A stretch of 64,000 nucleotides of DNA. Origin: Lysobacter sp. yr284. GTDB lineage: Bacteria; Pseudomonadota; Gammaproteobacteria; Xanthomonadales; Xanthomonadaceae. Positions 29,582-38,076 of this stretch are shown here, piece after piece. The notes beneath the pieces are model-generated. The model saw only the letters and a program-made list of their open reading frames with translations. It did no database searches and was not told the DNA's origin. Where the stretch lies: contig NZ_FNPT01000008.1 of NCBI RefSeq assembly GCF_900107375.1, positions 7,361 through 71,360 on the forward strand, read 5' to 3'. The translations under genes and the position numbers were made by a program. Every line of letters begins with the position of its first letter. The stretch's first letter is position 1.

Positions 29582-32016
29582 ACGCCTCGGGCCGCGAGCT
29601 GGACGGCACAACGCATCGCCTGATATTTCTGGAAGAAATCGTCCCGGAAAGCGGCTTCAACGAGGCGACGACTCAGGCCCGGCCGAAAGCGGTTTTTCTT
29701 GCGGGTCAGCCAGGGGCAGGAAAGGGTAGCTTGGCGAGGGCGGCTCGAACCGAGCTCAAGGGCGATGTCGTTACGGTGGATCCCGACGAACTGCGCGGGT
29801 ACCACCCCTGGGTCAAGACATTCCGAAATGAGCGGCCATACACATGGGCCGACGACACTCACTCCGATGCCAGCCGCTGGTCCAAGGAGCTTCGCGCGGC
29901 GACTATCGACGGGCGCAAGAATATAGTCATCGACACGACCCTGGGGAACAGGGAGTCGGCGGCGGAACTGATCAAAGAGCTGCAGGCCAAGGGCTACGAT
30001 GTCGAGATTCGCGCGATGGCCGCGCACAGGCTCGAAAGCGAGTTGGGCGTCGATTCGCGATTCACGGGCGGCTTTGCCAAAGATGGCTACGGCCGTTATG
30101 TCCCGGAGAATGTCCGCGCGGAGGTTTACGAGAAGCTTCCCGACAACCTCGATCACGTCCGCACCGAAACCGGCGTCCCTGTCCGCATTTACAGCCGCTC
30201 AGGCGCTGAGCTTTACGACAGCCGCACCAGCCCGCTGACGCCCGGAGCGGCGATGGAACAAGCGCGCGAAGCGCGTCTGCAGGACCCTAAAGTCGTTCGC
30301 GCGCTCAATCAGGACGCGAAAGCCCAGCAGGTCGTTCATCAAGAACTGCCCGACAACCTATCCCGTAACGCCAAAGTCCAGCCCGCCACTGCGCAGGCGC
30401 TGCTCCACGAGCGCAGCGAACTCAAGGTGGTGGAAAGCGTCGACCGCCTCGCGATCGAAACGGCAAAGATCAACCACGCCGTCAACGTCCGCCCCGCCTT
30501 CATCCGCGGCGTAAGCACCGCCGGCGCCCTCGGCGCAGCCGCCACTGCTTACGACATCGCAGACACCACGCGCGACGCCATCCGCTTGTCCGGCCAAGGC
30601 AACCAGTTCGGCGCCGAATCCAGGATCGTCGGTGCGGTCGCGCGCAATGTCAGCGGTCTCGGCGGCGTCGCCTTGGGCAGCCTCGCCGGCGCCGCCGTCA
30701 CCTCCGAAACCGGTCCGGGCGCGCTCGTCGGCGGCGCGATCGGCGGTGTCGTCGGCGCGGTCGCGGGCGACAAGGTCGCCGAATGGATCGACCAGCACCG
30801 CATCAACAACCAGGAAGGCAACGGCCACACCTGGACCTTCGACCCCAAGCAGCCCGAGCGAAGTTGGACGCGGCGCGAGCTCGACCTCGACGCCATGCGC
30901 TACAGCGAAGGCGCGCCGGTCTACAAGCCCGGCGCGATCAAGGCCGATCCCGAACTCGCGGACAAGCTCAACTACCAGGCCTCCAACCGCGCCACCGAGT
31001 TGGCGCTGTCGGCGCCGCCGCGGCCGCAGAGCCCTTATGAGATTCCGGCCAGCGCCCAGGACGCGCGCAGCCTGCGCGAGAGCCCGTGGGAGCGCAACCC
31101 GCAGACCGAGCAATGGACGCGGCAAGTGGCCGTGGGCTACATCGACAAAGGCGTGATGAGCACGCGCACCGACGTCGCCACCCCGCAGCGCGCCGCCGAA
31201 CTGGAAACCCAATCGCAGGCCATCATCGCCGCCAACGCGACCAAGACGCCCGCCGCGCTGGCCACCAGCTACCAGACCGCGTTCGACCAATACGGCTGGA
31301 CGCGCCACGGCGAAGCGCCGCCGGCGGTGAAGGACGCCGCCCGCCATCCCGGCCGCCTCGTCGCCTCCGATGGCGACACCTACGAACGCGGCAACGACGG
31401 CCAGTGGACCAGCCGCGGCATGGTCTGGGACAGCAAGGCCGAAGGCAACACCAGGCGTGAACTCGACGCCACCTTCGAACGCCAGCAGCAAACGCTGAAG
31501 ATCACCACGCTCGCGCCAGTGGAAGTGCGCCCCGACCCGGAACCGACCAAGACCGCCACGACCACGCCGCCCAGCCTCACCCCAGCCGACGCCGGCCACC
31601 CCGAGCGCCCGCTGCACGACACCGTGCGCGGCGCCGTCGAACGGTTCGACCAGCAACTGGGCAAGCCCTGGGACGTGCAGAGCGAGCGCATGACCGCCAG
31701 CGCGCTGGCGATGGCGGTGGAAATGAAATTCGGCCCCAAGGACGACATCCGCCTGGCCTTCAACCAGCCCGCCCCGGGCCTGGCCGCGGGCGAGGTGGTG
31801 CATGTTTACCGCGTCGGCCATCCGTCTCCCGATCCGGCCGCGCACCACGCCAGCATGAAGACCGCCGATGCGGTGTCGGTGCCGGTCGAAGAGCGCTACC
31901 AGCAGATCGAAACCACCCGCCTCGCGCAGGCGGAGACGGCGCAGCGCGATCAACAGCAAGAACACAGTCGCACGCAAAGCGCCGCCGGGCAGGGCGGACA
32001 GAAGATGTCGGTCTGA
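29578..32016 (+). CDS. Zeta-toxin-domain protein with XVIPCD-like C-terminal tail
   Basis: This 812-residue protein has an N-terminal zeta-type P-loop kinase (about 1-220): Walker A GQPGAGKGS (43-51), VDPDELRGYHPW (67-78) and IDTTLGN (118-124). Zeta kinases phosphorylate UDP-N-acetylglucosamine or other small molecules. A Gly/Ala-rich stretch at about 310-400 could insert in membranes. The final 140 residues resemble the XVIPCD, the signal read by the VirD4 coupling protein of Xanthomonadales killing type IV systems. They include VVHVYRVGHPSPDPAAHHAS and a Gln-rich end. It is therefore a likely interbacterial effector. The start overlaps the partner gene. Confidence 0.82.
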   Translation: MNASGRELDGTTHRLIFLEEIVPESGFNEATTQARPKAVFLAGQPGAGKGSLARAARTELKGDVVTVDPDELRGYHPWVKTFRNERPYTWADDTHSDASRWSKELRAATIDGRKNIVIDTTLGNRESAAELIKELQAKGYDVEIRAMAAHRLESELGVDSRFTGGFAKDGYGRYVPENVRAEVYEKLPDNLDHVRTETGVPVRIYSRSGAELYDSRTSPLTPGAAMEQAREARLQDPKVVRALNQDAKAQQVVHQELPDNLSRNAKVQPATAQALLHERSELKVVESVDRLAIETAKINHAVNVRPAFIRGVSTAGALGAAATAYDIADTTRDAIRLSGQGNQFGAESRIVGAVARNVSGLGGVALGSLAGAAVTSETGPGALVGGAIGGVVGAVAGDKVAEWIDQHRINNQEGNGHTWTFDPKQPERSWTRRELDLDAMRYSEGAPVYKPGAIKADPELADKLNYQASNRATELALSAPPRPQSPYEIPASAQDARSLRESPWERNPQTEQWTRQVAVGYIDKGVMSTRTDVATPQRAAELETQSQAIIAANATKTPAALATSYQTAFDQYGWTRHGEAPPAVKDAARHPGRLVASDGDTYERGNDGQWTSRGMVWDSKAEGNTRRELDATFERQQQTLKITTLAPVEVRPDPEPTKTATTTPPSLTPADAGHPERPLHDTVRGAVERFDQQLGKPWDVQSERMTASALAMAVEMKFGPKDDIRLAFNQPAPGLAAGEVVHVYRVGHPSPDPAAHHASMKTADAVSVPVEERYQQIETTRLAQAETAQRDQQQEHSRTQSAAGQGGQKMSV

Positions 32017-32180
32017 GGCTGGCTCGCAGGGGGGGCGTCGTGCGTCCGCGAGGCGATGAGCCGGACCGTCACGGCTTTACGAGTTGAGGCAAGGAGGCGA
32101 TCCGCGCGCGCTACGCCGCAGAAAGCCGCCCGACGCGGCAAACGCGCCGCACCGCCCGATCGAACTCAAGGAGCCGAACG

Positions 32181-32570
32181 ATGAAGCCCTATGTACTCGC
32201 CTGCCTCGCTGCCGGTAGCGCTCTGCTCGCCATCGCCGCCCCCGCGACCGCCGGCCGCGCCATCAACTACCCCGTCACCATCGCCCCCGACGTCGCCTAC
32301 GGCTCGATGCTGTCCGCCCGCCGCAGCGCCGACACCGTCCAGTACATCGGCTGCAGCCTCAACTCGCCCGACGCCACCCACACCGTGCGCTACGCCCAAT
32401 GCGACGCCGTCAACGCCCAAGGCCGGCGCCTGATCTGCGACACCACCGACGCCGGCATGATCGCCACCGTGCAATCCATCGGCGCCTACCACTACATCCT
32501 GTTCCGCGTCGACGCCCAAGGCCGCTGCACCGCCGTCAACACCTGGATCTCCTCCGACACCTTGCCCTGA
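32181..32570 (+). CDS. Small secreted protein with four cysteines
   Basis: This 129-residue protein has a clear signal peptide (cleavage near PATAG, residue 25). The mature part has four Cys, which may form two disulfides, in a beta-rich sequence. The family is not recognised. A strong ribosome site, AAGGAG, precedes ATG 32181, and a hairpin follows the stop. It has GC typical of the core genome, unlike the flanking AT-richer genes. Confidence 0.8.
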   Translation: MKPYVLACLAAGSALLAIAAPATAGRAINYPVTIAPDVAYGSMLSARRSADTVQYIGCSLNSPDATHTVRYAQCDAVNAQGRRLICDTTDAGMIATVQSIGAYHYILFRVDAQGRCTAVNTWISSDTLP

Positions 32571-32576
32571 GCGCCG

Positions 32577-32615
32577 GCCCCGCCGGCGGCCCCACAAGGC
32601 CCGCTCCGGCGGGGC
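32577..32615 (+). terminator. Probable terminator
   Basis: Arms gccccgccgg (32577-32586) and ccggcggggc (32606-32615) pair around a 19-base loop and are followed by tttgtcgttt, just after the small secreted protein gene. Confidence 0.6.
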
Positions 32616-32714
32616 TTTGTCGTTTCGGGGCGGGACCATCGGCGCCGCTGTCCCCCGGCCGCCCCATACGCCGTACCCATTCCCCGACGCCCGCGACGTC
32701 GGAATAATCCCCCC

Positions 32715-33272
32715 ATGACCATCATCCTCACCGACTTCGCCCGCCCGCGTCTGTTCCCGCGCGAACCGCGCCGGAACACCATCCAGGACATCACCGCCGA
32801 AGAATTCGAGCGCCACCTCAACGAAGTGCCGCCGCTGATGGTGCTCGACGGGTATGCGCCGTTCTGCAAGCTGCATGTGCATCGGAACTGGACCAGCACC
32901 CGGTGCCTGACCGTGCCGATCACCGACGAGAACCGCCACCTGCTGCGCTCGGGCTACGAAGCGCGGACCAAGGACGAACTGCCGGTGTTGGTGCGGTGGT
33001 TCGAAGGAGTCGATCCGCCGGTGGCGGAATACTTGATCGTGATTCTGTATAGCCGCGAGCAACTGGCTAAAGAGGGCACGTTGACTGAGGAGGATTGGGG
33101 CGTGGTGGGGTGTATGTATACGGCTGAGCCGGTGGAGACTCCGATGGCGCCGATTACAGTGATGCGAAATGCGCTCGGCGTGGGGGAGGGAGGCTCAGGT
33201 GTGTCGTTGGATCGCGAGGCTTACATACGTAGTGTCGAGTTTTGGAGCACACACGCTAACTGGCGCGAATGA
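32715..33272 (+). CDS. DUF3228-like protein
   Basis: This 185-residue cytoplasmic protein resembles the DUF3228 family as I remember it, with the conserved stretch LDGYAPFCKLHVHRNWTS. Function is unknown. GC content drops visibly over the last 250 bases of the gene, as if an exchange boundary ran through it. No enzyme motif can be assigned, although the His/Cys cluster FCKLHVH could bind a metal. Confidence 0.75.
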   Translation: MTIILTDFARPRLFPREPRRNTIQDITAEEFERHLNEVPPLMVLDGYAPFCKLHVHRNWTSTRCLTVPITDENRHLLRSGYEARTKDELPVLVRWFEGVDPPVAEYLIVILYSREQLAKEGTLTEEDWGVVGCMYTAEPVETPMAPITVMRNALGVGEGGSGVSLDREAYIRSVEFWSTHANWRE

Positions 33273-33641
33273 TTCTCTACGGCGGGTGGTTCGCCATGCG
33301 AAAACGAATGAAGTCGGGTGTGGGGATTTCCGCACAGTACGCTTTGCCGCCACAATCTAGTTCGGCAGCGATTGTTCAAACATGCACCTGCACGATCCGT
33401 GTTCCCTGGTTGGCGTCCGCGCCTCGTGTCTATCCTTACTTTGCGTCTGAAACCACAACGGACGGCCCCGTTTCGCTCGGGGCACCGAGCTGCCGCCTAT
33501 GCTGAAACGTGAGGCCTATTACACCGTTGTCGGTTCGATCCACGCTCTGCTACTAAGTGACGCGTTACGTTGTGAATGAACTGTAGTTTCTGTCTGGGTG
33601 TTTTTGATATTTTGTCCCATAAAAAAAGTAGCGGGGCTTCG
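33273..33641. other. Low-GC border region
   Basis: No gene is supported here. AT content rises toward 33600 (ttttgatattttgtcccataaaa). It probably holds the promoter of the ApeA-like gene. The ApeA frame itself is open from ATG 33576. Confidence 0.5.
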
Positions 33642-35105
33642 ATGTTTAAGGATGAGAGAAAGCCGACGGGAGTTTTCGATTTAATGGGTGGGCGTAAAGC
33701 ATTTGGGGCTTTAGATATAAATGGAAGGCGGTCATCTTTGAGTCTTTTTGATGATCAGGCATTTCCTCCTGTGCCTCAAGGATATGAGTACCTATTGGGC
33801 CGACTGCATAACGGCGAGTGTGCGACTCTTGTTGACTGTGTGCTAACAGCTACGCAAGGCCGAGGGCGGAAAAAGTTTTCGGCCAGTTTGTTTCCAAATA
33901 TTATTGTGGTGGGTTCGCGGCATCTGCAAAAAGAAACGGCTTGCGTAATTGAGTTGGTCGTAGGGTTTAGTGATGTTAATTCTGTGTTTTATGATTTCGA
34001 TGCCTTTGGTGCGGTGATTGACCCCGCCCCCTTTGCGCCCCTCCTTAGAAAGGATAAGGCGCATATCCGGCCGTTAGATGTTGGAGATAATCCAATTGTT
34101 GGGTATTTTTCGGGAAAATTTGAGATAGCGACTGTTCAATGCTCGTTAGCTGAAATAAAGGCTCGGCATCACGTATCTGAGACGATGGGTGGGCCGGCAG
34201 GATGGGCTTTGCGTAATAAGATTATGGTTGCGTTGCGTTTTGAATGCGCTCTGGCTTTAGATGAGGCTATTCGGCGATTATATTCATTGATCCGTTTTTT
34301 TGAGCTAATTATCGGTAGGAAACAGGCGCTGTTGACAGTTGATGTGCGACTGGATGAGCAACCGGAGCATGAAGCTCCTTTGCGAGTTTTTATTTCCCAT
34401 GCGCCCAGAAGGATTGGTTCGAAAGAAAATAAGCATGAGTCGCCTGGTCCAAATGACGTCTTATTGTGCACCGCGCGCGGTGTTGAAAATTACATGGAAG
34501 TGGTAAGAAAATACTTCGCCATAGATGCGGAGAGGGCGGATGCGAGAATTCGCCTTGGTGGAAATATAAGGAGATCCAGTTATTCTGTTGATAGGATAAT
34601 TGCCGCAGCCAATATGTTTGATATTCTCCCTGATTCTGCCTATCCGGCGCCGGTCCGGCTGTCAAATGAGCTGGAAGAGGCGCGGTCTAATGCGCGTAAA
34701 TTGTTTAAGTCTGTCCCGCCTTCTTTGGAAAGGGACAGCATGCTAAATGCCCTCGGAAGGATGGGGGATCTGAGTCTTAAACGTAAAACGCTTAGTCGAA
34801 TGCTCAGTTGTGGGATTGACCAGTATTTCCCCGGATTAGACTTGGTTTTGCAGGAAGCGGTTAATTGCAGGAATCACTATGTTCATGGTTCGGCTGGGCG
34901 TATCGATTACGCAGATAATTTTAGAGCTGTTGTTTTTTTAACGGATGCGTTGGAATTTGTTTTTGGGGTGTCCGATCTGATCGACTGTGGCTGGAATTAT
35001 GAGGCTTGGGCCGCAGGTTCGCCTCAGGCGGATCATCCGTTTGGCGCCTTTCGTTTGGGATATAAGGATAATTATAATTTTTTCAAGGAGTGCATTAATA
35101 AGTAG
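33642..35105 (+). CDS. ApeA-like HEPN protein, candidate phage defence
   Basis: This 487-residue protein resembles ApeA anti-phage proteins. It has an N-terminal beta-rich domain (about 10-280), including the long hydrophobic helix ALDEAIRRLYSLIRFFELII. The C-terminal HEPN domain carries RNHYVH, matching the R-x4-H ribonuclease motif of HEPN toxins. ApeA is a single-gene abortive defence acting through its HEPN nuclease. The gene is strikingly AT-rich with codon use unlike its neighbours, a sign of recent transfer. ATG 33642 has GCGGGGC upstream and was preferred to ATG 33576. The family call is by eye. Confidence 0.72.
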   Translation: MFKDERKPTGVFDLMGGRKAFGALDINGRRSSLSLFDDQAFPPVPQGYEYLLGRLHNGECATLVDCVLTATQGRGRKKFSASLFPNIIVVGSRHLQKETACVIELVVGFSDVNSVFYDFDAFGAVIDPAPFAPLLRKDKAHIRPLDVGDNPIVGYFSGKFEIATVQCSLAEIKARHHVSETMGGPAGWALRNKIMVALRFECALALDEAIRRLYSLIRFFELIIGRKQALLTVDVRLDEQPEHEAPLRVFISHAPRRIGSKENKHESPGPNDVLLCTARGVENYMEVVRKYFAIDAERADARIRLGGNIRRSSYSVDRIIAAANMFDILPDSAYPAPVRLSNELEEARSNARKLFKSVPPSLERDSMLNALGRMGDLSLKRKTLSRMLSCGIDQYFPGLDLVLQEAVNCRNHYVHGSAGRIDYADNFRAVVFLTDALEFVFGVSDLIDCGWNYEAWAAGSPQADHPFGAFRLGYKDNYNFFKECINK

Positions 35106-35231
35106 TGGGTTATTATATTTTTCGATTTAAAATTTGATCATGGTGGGATTTTTATTGATATTTTTTTATTCTGATTTTGAATGTTGATTGGTGGCTGATA
35201 GTGTTGGTGGTGGTCCTTATGAGTGTTCGCC

Positions 35232-35471
35232 ATGGGAAATAGAAAACGCTCGGTTTTAAGGTTTGATTGCTACATCCTTCCACTCGGAGCTCACCAAGCC
35301 CTGATCCAAGCTCGCGATCATCTTCATTTGCTAGCCCAACTCGCGCAGCCACAGGGAGAGGACAGCCCAGACGTGGTCTACCTCTCCGCCGAAGCCCTGG
35401 CCCACTGCTTCGACCGCTTGGCTGATGACCTAGACCGCATTGTCCATGCGGCAGCACCATACGGCCCCTAG
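35232..35471 (+). CDS. XAC0095 family protein
   Basis: This 79-residue cytoplasmic protein matches the small XAC0095-like family of Xanthomonadaceae: a hydrophobic start YILPLGAHQALIQARDHLHL, then LAQLAQP and a C-terminal helix AHCFDRLADDLDRIV. Function is unknown. ATG 35232 was chosen; GTG 35223 is in frame. The first 60 bases share the AT-rich composition of the ApeA-like gene and the rest returns to high GC, marking the island edge. Confidence 0.75.
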   Translation: MGNRKRSVLRFDCYILPLGAHQALIQARDHLHLLAQLAQPQGEDSPDVVYLSAEALAHCFDRLADDLDRIVHAAAPYGP

Positions 35472-35748
35472 ACGTACGGAGGCGGCGTGGGTAGCGCCGC
35501 GGCTTTGCCGCGTATGGGTCAGTTCCGCGTATTAGGGTTGAGCCGACTGTGGCTGTGTGCCATCTGTATGAGTCGATGCCGCATGAACATGTGTTTTATG
35601 CGCGTTGTGCCTTTGTGCATACGTTTTCCCCCAGGAAATCTCCGACCCCGCAATGCGGCGCTCCCCGACTCCCCGTCGCGCGCCCCCTCCGCGACGATGC
35701 CGCTCGCCGTCGATCCGACGCGCGTCCAAATCGAAACGGAGATTCGCG

Positions 35749-36216
35749 ATGAGTCAAAACCTGATCACCCTCGATGTCAGCGACGAGCAGCTCGCTGCGG
35801 CCCACGAAGCCTTGTCCCAGTTAGAGGCGGTGCTGTCCGGGCTGGTCTCGTTGTCGCCGGACGATCGCCGCCGGCTCGCCAAGATGGGCCCGAAGTCCGA
35901 GACGTTCTGTCGGCAGGCGGTGCGGGTGCTGGAGCAGAACCCGCAGGTGGTGCCGCCCAGCGTGGACTTGGCCGGCGCGTTGCTGGACCTGCGCACGCTC
36001 GACCGCCTGAGCCCGCTGCTCGACCGTCTGCAGCGCTTGGCCGAGCGCGGCGACGATACGGAGCTGGCGCTGGGCGCCGACATCATGGCGTTCTCGCTGG
36101 AGGCGTATGGGCTGCTCAAGGTGGCCGGCAAGAACCAGGGCCTGGACGGGCTGCGCAAGGAAATGTCGGCGCGCTGGGCGCGGGGCCGCCGGGAGCCGGC
36201 GACGCCGCCGGCGTGA
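35749..36216 (+). CDS. Conserved hypothetical protein next to the 21-bp array
   Basis: This 155-residue soluble protein starts MSQNLITLDVSDEQL, which seems typical of a widespread uncharacterised family. It is helical, with RLAKMGPKSETFCRQAV in the first half and AFSLEAYGLLKVAGKNQGL near the end. It has no enzyme motif or membrane segment. ACGGAG precedes ATG 35749. The frame is open upstream to 35605, but the N-terminal extension is low-complexity and unconvincing. A strong terminator and then a tandem palindromic repeat array follow directly. Confidence 0.82.
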   Translation: MSQNLITLDVSDEQLAAAHEALSQLEAVLSGLVSLSPDDRRRLAKMGPKSETFCRQAVRVLEQNPQVVPPSVDLAGALLDLRTLDRLSPLLDRLQRLAERGDDTELALGADIMAFSLEAYGLLKVAGKNQGLDGLRKEMSARWARGRREPATPPA

Positions 36217-36259
36217 GCCGGTATGTCGGGCGGCTAGGTCTGGGCCTTCGTCGTGTTTC

Positions 36260-36284
36260 TGCCGCCTTCGGGCGGCATTTTTTT
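36260..36284 (+). terminator. Rho-independent terminator
   Basis: Stem tgccgcc / ggcggca with a ttcg tetraloop is followed by seven T residues, 43 bases after the stop of the gene at 35749. Confidence 0.92.
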
Positions 36285-36371
36285 GCGCAGCGGGTCCAGG
36301 GTGCCGGCCGAGTGGCCGAACCGGCGGGGGCGGGTGGGGGAGGGGGAATGTTTGCTGCGGCGGGCTCTGCC

Positions 36372-36644
36372 GACCGAGCAAATTGCTCTATCGATAGAGC
36401 AATTTGCTCGGGCAGCCGAGCGAAAAGCTTGCCCGATGCCCCGGCATGCTCGGTCGCCCGAGCAGACGGCTCCATCGAGGCAGCGTCGGGCTCGGTGGTT
36501 CAGGCAGAAGGCTTTGCGAGCCAGGAGCTTTGCTCGGTCGTCCGAGGGCGCAGCTCGGAGCTAGCGCTTTCGAGCTCCATGATGCGAGCAATCTGCTCGG
36601 CTGAGCGAGCATTCTGCTTGGCCCCGAGCGCATCGGGCCGGGCC
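36372..36644. repeat. Tandem array of 21-bp palindromic units
   Basis: About twelve consecutive units of exactly 21 bases run from 36372 to 36623, with a weaker thirteenth to 36644. The consensus is roughly ccgagcaNNNtgctcggtc, itself palindromic. The first two units form a perfect 38-bp palindrome at 36374-36411, centred on ctatcgatag. Because 21 is a multiple of three, several frames on both strands stay open and give heptad-like peptides; these are not taken as genes. The array fills the gap between a terminator and a DUF2188 gene. Confidence 0.9.
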
Positions 36645-36883
36645 GGCGGGCACGTGGGCGGGAGTAGGGCGCGGCCAGAACCGCTGTGAGTCTTGGGCGC
36701 TTTTACGATGCCTGTGTAGTCGGTGAGGTCCGCGGCCGGTGGCCTGGCTTTGCGCGTTGTCTCGTTTCTCTGATGACGCGGCACGCCGTGGCACACGGAT
36801 TATGTAATTGCCCAGGCAGACCGATTCCTCGGTGCTAGCGTCGGCCGGCGCGATCAGCGCGCAAACCGATAGGACAAAGGATC

Positions 36884-37117
36884 ATGTCGAAGCGAGACAT
36901 CCACGTCGTACCCCACCCCGACGGCTGGGCCGTGAAGCGCGAAGGCGCCGAGCGGGCCAGTTCCGTGCACGAGCGCAAGGCCGATGCCGAAGAGGCCGGG
37001 CGCGATCTGGCCCGCAAGGACGAGGTCGAACTCGTCATCCATGGGCGCGATGGGCGGATTCAGGACAGCGATAGCTACGGGAACGATCCGCATCCGCCGA
37101 ACGATCAGAAGCACTGA
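36884..37117 (+). CDS. DUF2188 domain protein
   Basis: This 77-residue basic protein matches the DUF2188 pattern: HVVPHPDGWAVKREGAERAS, then an acidic helix and VIHGRDGRIQDSDSYGNDP. The family is widespread, often stress-linked, and its function is unknown. AGGACAAAGGATC precedes ATG 36884. The next gene starts 15 bases later, so the two may share a transcript. Confidence 0.85.
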   Translation: MSKRDIHVVPHPDGWAVKREGAERASSVHERKADAEEAGRDLARKDEVELVIHGRDGRIQDSDSYGNDPHPPNDQKH

Positions 37118-37132
37118 GCAAGGAGGCTTACC

Positions 37133-37912
37133 ATGAGTAGCAACGAAGAGGGCAAGAGCGACGGCGTGCTGTCGTACGTCACGAAAATCTTGGCCATAGG
37201 CGCTGTCTTCGCCTCTCTGGGCGGGGTCTGTCTGCATTTGGCGGGTTACATCGCGCAGAAGAGCTACTTGCTGGCTTTCAATATCGATCCCGATGGTTTC
37301 ACGCGGGAGGCCGATTGGCTGATGGTGAATGGCTACTATTCCACCATTCCACCAGTCAGTTTGATATCTCGGTCCATTTTCAGCGAGGCGTCTTTCGGGC
37401 TGTTTGTATTTGCGGCCGTTGTTGTTGTTGCCGTAAAGCTGGGCTCGCGGCGTGAGCCCGCAGCCTCCAGGAAAAAAAACAGCAAAGACGACAATAAGCC
37501 CCAGCACAAATCGTTTGAGTTGTTCGCCTTCGCCATCGAGTCGTTTCTTTTTTCTGTCTTGACCTGGGCAGGCACGTACGCGTTGATGCTTGGTGCGTTC
37601 ATGATCTTTCTCATCCCAGGAGCGATTGGGGAGACAGCCGGTGCGGATGCCGCCGCAGCGGATGCGTCCAAATTCGCAAAGGGCTGTCAAGCGGACAATC
37701 CGTGCGCCGAGTTATGGAAGGACGATAAGCCGGTCGCCTCTGGATTCGTGTTGGCGACCTCGTCGGAGCAGATCGCCTTCTACGACGTCCGGTTGAAGCT
37801 TGTGCGGCAGTTGGAGCGTTCGGGAATGGAGGTGCGCTCTCACGCTCGTCCGAAGCCGGGGTCGGGAGACCAGACCGGGAAACCCACCTTGCCGCCGCCG
37901 GCTGCGCCTTGA
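37133..37912 (+). CDS. Hypothetical membrane protein
   Basis: This 259-residue protein has three hydrophobic segments (about residues 16-38, 85-102 and 138-165) and a charged loop at about 104-130. Its C-terminal soluble domain (about 175-245) holds two Cys and ends in a Pro-rich tail. The family is not recognised. AAGGAGG precedes ATG 37133. A hairpin after the stop separates it from the lipoprotein/effector pair that follows. Confidence 0.8.
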   Translation: MSSNEEGKSDGVLSYVTKILAIGAVFASLGGVCLHLAGYIAQKSYLLAFNIDPDGFTREADWLMVNGYYSTIPPVSLISRSIFSEASFGLFVFAAVVVVAVKLGSRREPAASRKKNSKDDNKPQHKSFELFAFAIESFLFSVLTWAGTYALMLGAFMIFLIPGAIGETAGADAAAADASKFAKGCQADNPCAELWKDDKPVASGFVLATSSEQIAFYDVRLKLVRQLERSGMEVRSHARPKPGSGDQTGKPTLPPPAAP

Positions 37913-37925
37913 ACTAGGAAAAACG

Positions 37926-37946
37926 GCGCCCCGGATCTCGGGGCGC
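37926..37946 (+). terminator. Candidate terminator
   Basis: Stem gcgccccg / cggggcgc with loop gatct lies 13 bases after the membrane protein stop. The following ttcc is only weakly U-rich. Confidence 0.6.
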
Positions 37947-38076
37947 TTCCCTGAAAGCCGCACACAATCATGATGCCGCCGCTTACGATCCGATCAGGCG
38001 CGATCAGGCTTGCAACTTGGGCTTGATTCGTGGACTTTTCGCAAGAGTCGATGTTTCGCCCAGGGGGCGTTGCCGC

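Noticed and set aside
36253-36633. Several short open frames with heptad-like repeats on both strands
   Set aside because: They arise because the 21-bp palindromic units are a multiple of three; none has a convincing start or ribosome site.
36372-36644. CRISPR array
   Set aside because: Units are directly adjacent with no unique spacers, and no cas genes are nearby.
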